Shown one piece after another: positions 60,856-64,000 of a stretch of 64,000 nucleotides of DNA. Under the pieces are notes generated by a model. The model worked only from the letters and a program-made list of their open reading frames with translations. It searched no databases and had not been told where the DNA came from. The stretch is from the NCBI RefSeq assembly GCF_910592395.1, contig NC_088323.1, positions 1,426,001 to 1,490,000 on the forward strand, given 5' to 3'. The stretch comes from Lineus longissimus. Taxonomy: Eukaryota; Nemertea; Pilidiophora; Heteronemertea; Lineidae. The translations under genes were made by a program, and so were the position numbers. The first letter of the stretch is position 1; every line of letters begins with the position of its first letter.

Positions 60856-61821
60856 TTACGTCTTTACAGTGTTTGTAGTCTGTGTATTTTTCATGATATA
60901 TTGTAAAGTATCTATGATTTCTACACCAGTCTCATAAGTCACAACACGAGCTTTAATCTTGGACTTCTCACTTTCATCTTTAAGGAGCTTGTCAAGCACA
61001 TGGTCCTTCCTGACAAAAACAATGTCCCTTTCTGATAACCTCAGAGCAGGACAGAGGTCATTTCTGCCATCACCGACATACACTACAGTATCAAACACTT
61101 GGCCTTTTTGATTATGCTCTTTGATGTACTCACACAGGATGTGTCCCTTGCAGAGGTTCACAGTGCTGAGATCACACCAGTCCTGCCTGTGATAGAAATC
61201 GAGGCAAAGACGCCCGTCAGACTCAAACCATGCAGGATTGGTAAAGACTTCAGAGAATACATTCAGCATTTTTGCCTTTGTCAATATGCTATCGATAAAC
61301 ACTGAATTGGAATCCGATACCACAATACTTTCGAAGACTTGATTGTCTTTTTCAAGGAATTGTAACAATTCAGTCATCCCTGGTGCGAATGTCATCTCGC
61401 CCACGTACTGTAGGATCTTGTCTTTAGTTGTTCCACATTTGTGAAGATATTTGAAGATTTCTCCCATGTAGTTGGTCCAGTTGTCTTTGGTATACAGTGC
61501 CTTGACCTCAGGTGGAATCTTTCCTTTTGGTGCGAGATCTACAACATGTAGATCAGTGTTCTTGTCTATGATGGTGTGATCAAAGTCGAATGCCATCAGG
61601 ATCCTCTTGCAGGGATTGTTACTGAAAGGAGGGTAAACTGTTTCAGTAAATAAGTATAACAAATTTATGCCTCAAAGCACTTTACATTCATTCCCCAGCC
61701 TAATCCAGAAACCACTCCATAGAATTAGAAACAAGGAGTTCACATACTGCACTACAGTTGGCCATTTCAGGCCAGATGAGAGTTCCTTTCTTCTCCTGTC
61801 TTACCTTTCTGCCTTGGCCAT
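60856..61821 (-). CDS. PHOSPHO2: PHOSPHO-type HAD phosphatase (260 aa)
   Basis: Two exons: 61821-61805 (MAKAE plus two bases, donor GTAAGA) and 61621-60856 (acceptor CTCCTTTCAG), joined in phase 2 to give 260 residues. HAD motif I is FDFDHTIID (17-25), with catalytic aspartates D18 and D20. Motif II serine lies in VVSDSNS (106-112). Motif IV is VGDGRNDLCP (188-197). This order and the TNPAWF segment match the PHOSPHO1/PHOSPHO2 family of small cytosolic phosphatases; vertebrate members act on phosphoethanolamine/phosphocholine or pyridoxal phosphate. The family's Cys-rich loop (C-x-x-C-P-x-x-x-C-K) is only partly kept (C155, C163). I favour the PHOSPHO2 branch, but substrate cannot be read from sequence. 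The gene is convergent with TYW4. Confidence 0.93.
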
Positions 61822-61989
61822 AGTAGATGATGATCTCTTGATGAAGAATAGATGCCGATGATGATGACACACGTTTCCTACTGGTTTCTGGTCAAAGCGG
61901 AGAACTTGGGTTAAAAAGGAAAGACGGAACACAGAAGGAGATACTACAGACTGGAGCTGAAAAGAAGATGAAGATATTGTCAAATCATA

Positions 61990-62071
61990 TGGCCAATATA
62001 TATCAGTTTTAGAGAAATGTCACTACTAATATTAGTAGTGACATTTCTCTAAAACTGATATATATTGGCCA
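61990..62071. repeat. Perfect 82-bp palindrome (41-bp arms, no spacer)
   Basis: The arms 61990-62030 and 62031-62071 are exact reverse complements, with AAT/ATT at the centre. The sequence begins TGGCCAATATATATCAG. It lies about 170 bp upstream of the phosphatase start codon. It could be a foldback element, a cruciform-forming site or an assembly or cloning artefact. Confidence 0.95.
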
Positions 62072-62477
62072 AAACCACCAGGCCTACACTGCCTATTTTA
62101 GTTTTACAAGTTCAAGCCAAAGGCAGTCGACAGTGCTAAAAAAATCCATACAAAAGCAAGGTATTTAAGACTACAATGTTCAACACAGTGCATACATACA
62201 GGCCATAAAATCCTGGTGGCCTTTCATTTGGAACACCCTGTAGCTTTCACATTTAGTTCACCTTGTTCATTGGTAGATGGCGCTCAAGATAATCGCTGAA
62301 CCCTCCACAATCACTCAATTTTTGAACAAACAGTGAAGTATTCGGGCGTATTGAAGGGTCGGATATCACTGTGTCAACTTGTTTTACACGGCAGCGGTCA
62401 CTTCCAAAAGTAATTGTAACTAGATTTTGTTATTTAGCACGTTAACAGGAGTGCAGAACAATTTCCTTGTTGTCTCG

Positions 62478-62537
62478 CCACCATTTTGGAACAATCGATT
62501 TCGCGATCGCTGATTGGTCACAGTTTCCAAAATGGTG
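62478..62537. promoter_or_regulatory. Inverted YY1-like pair flanking a CCAAT box
   Basis: CCACCATTTTGGAA (62478-62491) and its exact reverse complement (62524-62537) flank a 32-bp centre holding GATTGGTCA, an inverted CCAAT box. The symmetry suits a bidirectional promoter serving the phosphatase (minus) and the downstream plus-strand gene. The role is inferred. Confidence 0.4.
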
Positions 62538-62978
62538 GGTTACATGCATTTTTATTTTTCTCTGATTTTCGTCATATTTTACCGATTTTGTATCATAATT
62601 TGTATCTTTTTGAGAATGCATCTGACGTCTTAGTGTTCCTTACATTGTCAAGATAGCAAACAGTCATAAATTATGCCTAGATTGATCCTACATTTCCGAG
62701 AAGATTGATTTTACTCTGTGCATGAAAGCGATATCGTACCAGTGGCGCCGACTAGCGACTGTCCACGTCAAAAGAATTTGGCTGGCCTTTCTATTGAGTT
62801 TTCTGGCTCTGGGGTAGGGTTGGGTGGGACTCACATTACAGTAATTGTCACGAGTCCTAAGCCTACTCATTTTGATTGAAGTGATGATCTTTACAATAAG
62901 TGCAGTGGCACAGTGCGTGTGGGAGATGTTCGATTGTCGTACATTTACGTCATCTAAACTCGATTTGATTTATTTCAG

Positions 62979-63912
62979 TCTGGCAATGGACCACCTCCGC
63001 CCTTAATGGGCCAGCACTTTCCGGTAAGCCAAGGGATCAATTCCCAGCTATTACTTGAATTGAGGCTCTGATGATCTCTACCGGTACGGCGGTACTTGAC
63101 AGACTCGCTGTCTATCAGAACTACGCCACATACATGTAGATTAGAATGTGGCTGATATGACTATAAGACTCTGGAAGAAAAAACTGTTTTTGCCATCAAA
63201 ATAATCAAAGCTAAGCACTCCCAAAATGTTTAAAATCATACAAAACTAGTGATCTTTTCTTTTCAGATGCAGCAAGGTGGGAATCCTCCTGGTGGTTGGC
63301 CTCCGATGGGAGGGCCCGGTGTGCCCCCATCTGGTCCCCCTGGAGGACAACAGAATGCACCACCTATGGGTAAGTACTAATCATGACCAAAGAAGACGCA
63401 AAACCACTGTGTTGTGCGATGATAAGAATGTGTACACTACTGGAAAAGTAGCTATATATAAACTTGCCTAAACCTTTTCAGTTATTTGTGATAATACCGA
63501 AGTCTTTTGAGTCATCTGAACGTCATTCTTGTTATTTTGTTTTCAGGTTTTGGTCAGTTTCCTGGAAACATGAACATTCCTATGCCTGGTAACCAACCGC
63601 CAAATAATGCCAACTATCATAATCAAGGTAAATTTACAGTCATTATACAAGTCGTCTTTTTCCTGATTTCCATACACCATGGTTTTCCTGTAGGTAAACA
63701 AGATGGTTGACTTATCAGGCCAGCCGTTGATGCTATATCTTCCCACTTCAGGCAATGCTCCACCATCTATGCCACCTCAAGCACCACCAATGACACAGAA
63801 TCCTCAAGTGGCCGTCGCTAAACAGTCGTCCACGCCATCAAATTCCCCAAAACAGGACCAGGGTGGCAGAACGACTAAGGCAAGTAATGTTTCTCAATGG
63901 GAAGCACCATGA
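62979..63912 (+). CDS. Pro/Gly/Met/Gln-rich protein, partial, unrecognised
   Basis: Four exons share one continuous frame: 62979-63023, 63267-63369, 63547-63627 and 63752-63879 or beyond. All preceding introns are GT-AG with TTTCAG or CTTCAG acceptors. The translation is low-complexity (GGNPPGGWPPMGGPGVPPSG, then FGQFPGNMNIPMPGNQPP, then APPSMPPQAPPM), like the disordered tails of RNA-processing or transcription cofactors. No folded domain is present, so I cannot name it. The first exon seen contains an in-frame ATG (63006), but its sequence looks coding before that, so the true start is probably upstream and unseen. The last exon either uses a GC donor (GCAAGT at 63880) and continues past the window, or ends at TGA 63910-63912 (SQWEAP end). 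Confidence 0.6.
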
Positions 63913-64000
63913 TGGATCCAGACATCTTGGAAACGGGGCTGTGAGAGGGGTCTTGGGGCCCTCCCCTATTCTAAAAATATTTGGAAATTTAAGAGCCTTT

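Larger units (their letters stand above)
61822..62978. other. Region between the phosphatase and the next plus-strand gene
   Basis: This presumably holds a divergent promoter. It contains the 82-bp palindrome and the inverted YY1-like repeat listed separately. I could not identify a first exon for the downstream gene here. Confidence 0.45.

Noticed and set aside
60626-60937. 103-codon plus-strand frame with a hydrophobic segment
   Set aside because: It overlaps the coding end and 3' UTR of the phosphatase on the opposite strand, starts after the TYW4 poly(A) signal, and has no homology I recognise.
61622-61662. Upstream extension of the phosphatase frame beyond 61621
   Set aside because: It has no ATG and includes the CTCCTTTCAG acceptor. 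The spliced start at 61821 keeps the frame and supplies an ATG.

Overview
The window is nuclear DNA from a marine-invertebrate-type animal. It has multi-exon genes with short GT-AG introns (115-327 bp in the best example), a canonical pol III tRNA gene with A and B boxes, AT-rich intergenic DNA and diverged tandem repeats. The 8-bp palindromes TACATGTA and TAGGCCTA are over-represented. I cannot fix the phylum from sequence alone; lophotrochozoans (mollusc, brachiopod) and ambulacrarians are the candidates I would test first. No prokaryotic, organellar or viral gene set was seen.

Layout. 1-25 kb is almost gene-free. It holds a decayed tandem repeat of coding appearance (0.85-1.23 kb), one tRNA-Asn(GTT) at 3359-3432, a cluster of nuclear-receptor-type half-sites near 8.0-8.15 kb, a diverged tandem repeat at 11.76-12.0 kb and a short gelsolin-repeat-like segment near 13.5 kb. 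At 25.7 and 26.6 kb are two same-strand paralogous genes for very short single-pass membrane proteins sharing an LYWEN...VAN...IVLSL core. An intronless, unrecognised 247-codon ORF lies at 31.58 kb and a 26-bp minisatellite at 33.6 kb.

36.4-37.5 kb (minus) carries a two-exon proline-rich gene. Its last exon encodes a WIP/verprolin-type WASP-EVH1-binding motif, but the protein has no actin-binding WH2 domain. 39.9-51.0 kb (plus) is the most unusual locus. Four spaced candidate first exons all end in phase 0, and each has an in-frame stop upstream of its ATG. All can splice to one large 3' exon encoding a 656-residue coiled-coil protein that ends with an SxIP-like motif. The predicted result is a protein with interchangeable N-termini: acidic, short neutral, or arginine-rich. 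A near-perfect 488-bp tandem duplication precedes this locus and an 826-bp tandem duplication follows it.

55.4-61.8 kb contains two confidently recognised housekeeping genes in convergent orientation. One is a 13-exon TYW4/LCMT2 (wybutosine synthesis on tRNA-Phe: methyltransferase plus Kelch propeller). The other is a two-exon PHOSPHO-type HAD phosphatase. Their poly(A) signals lie about 40 bp apart. An 82-bp perfect palindrome lies just upstream of the phosphatase. From 63.0 kb to the window end are four exons of a Pro/Gly/Met/Gln-rich protein that I do not recognise; it may continue beyond the window.
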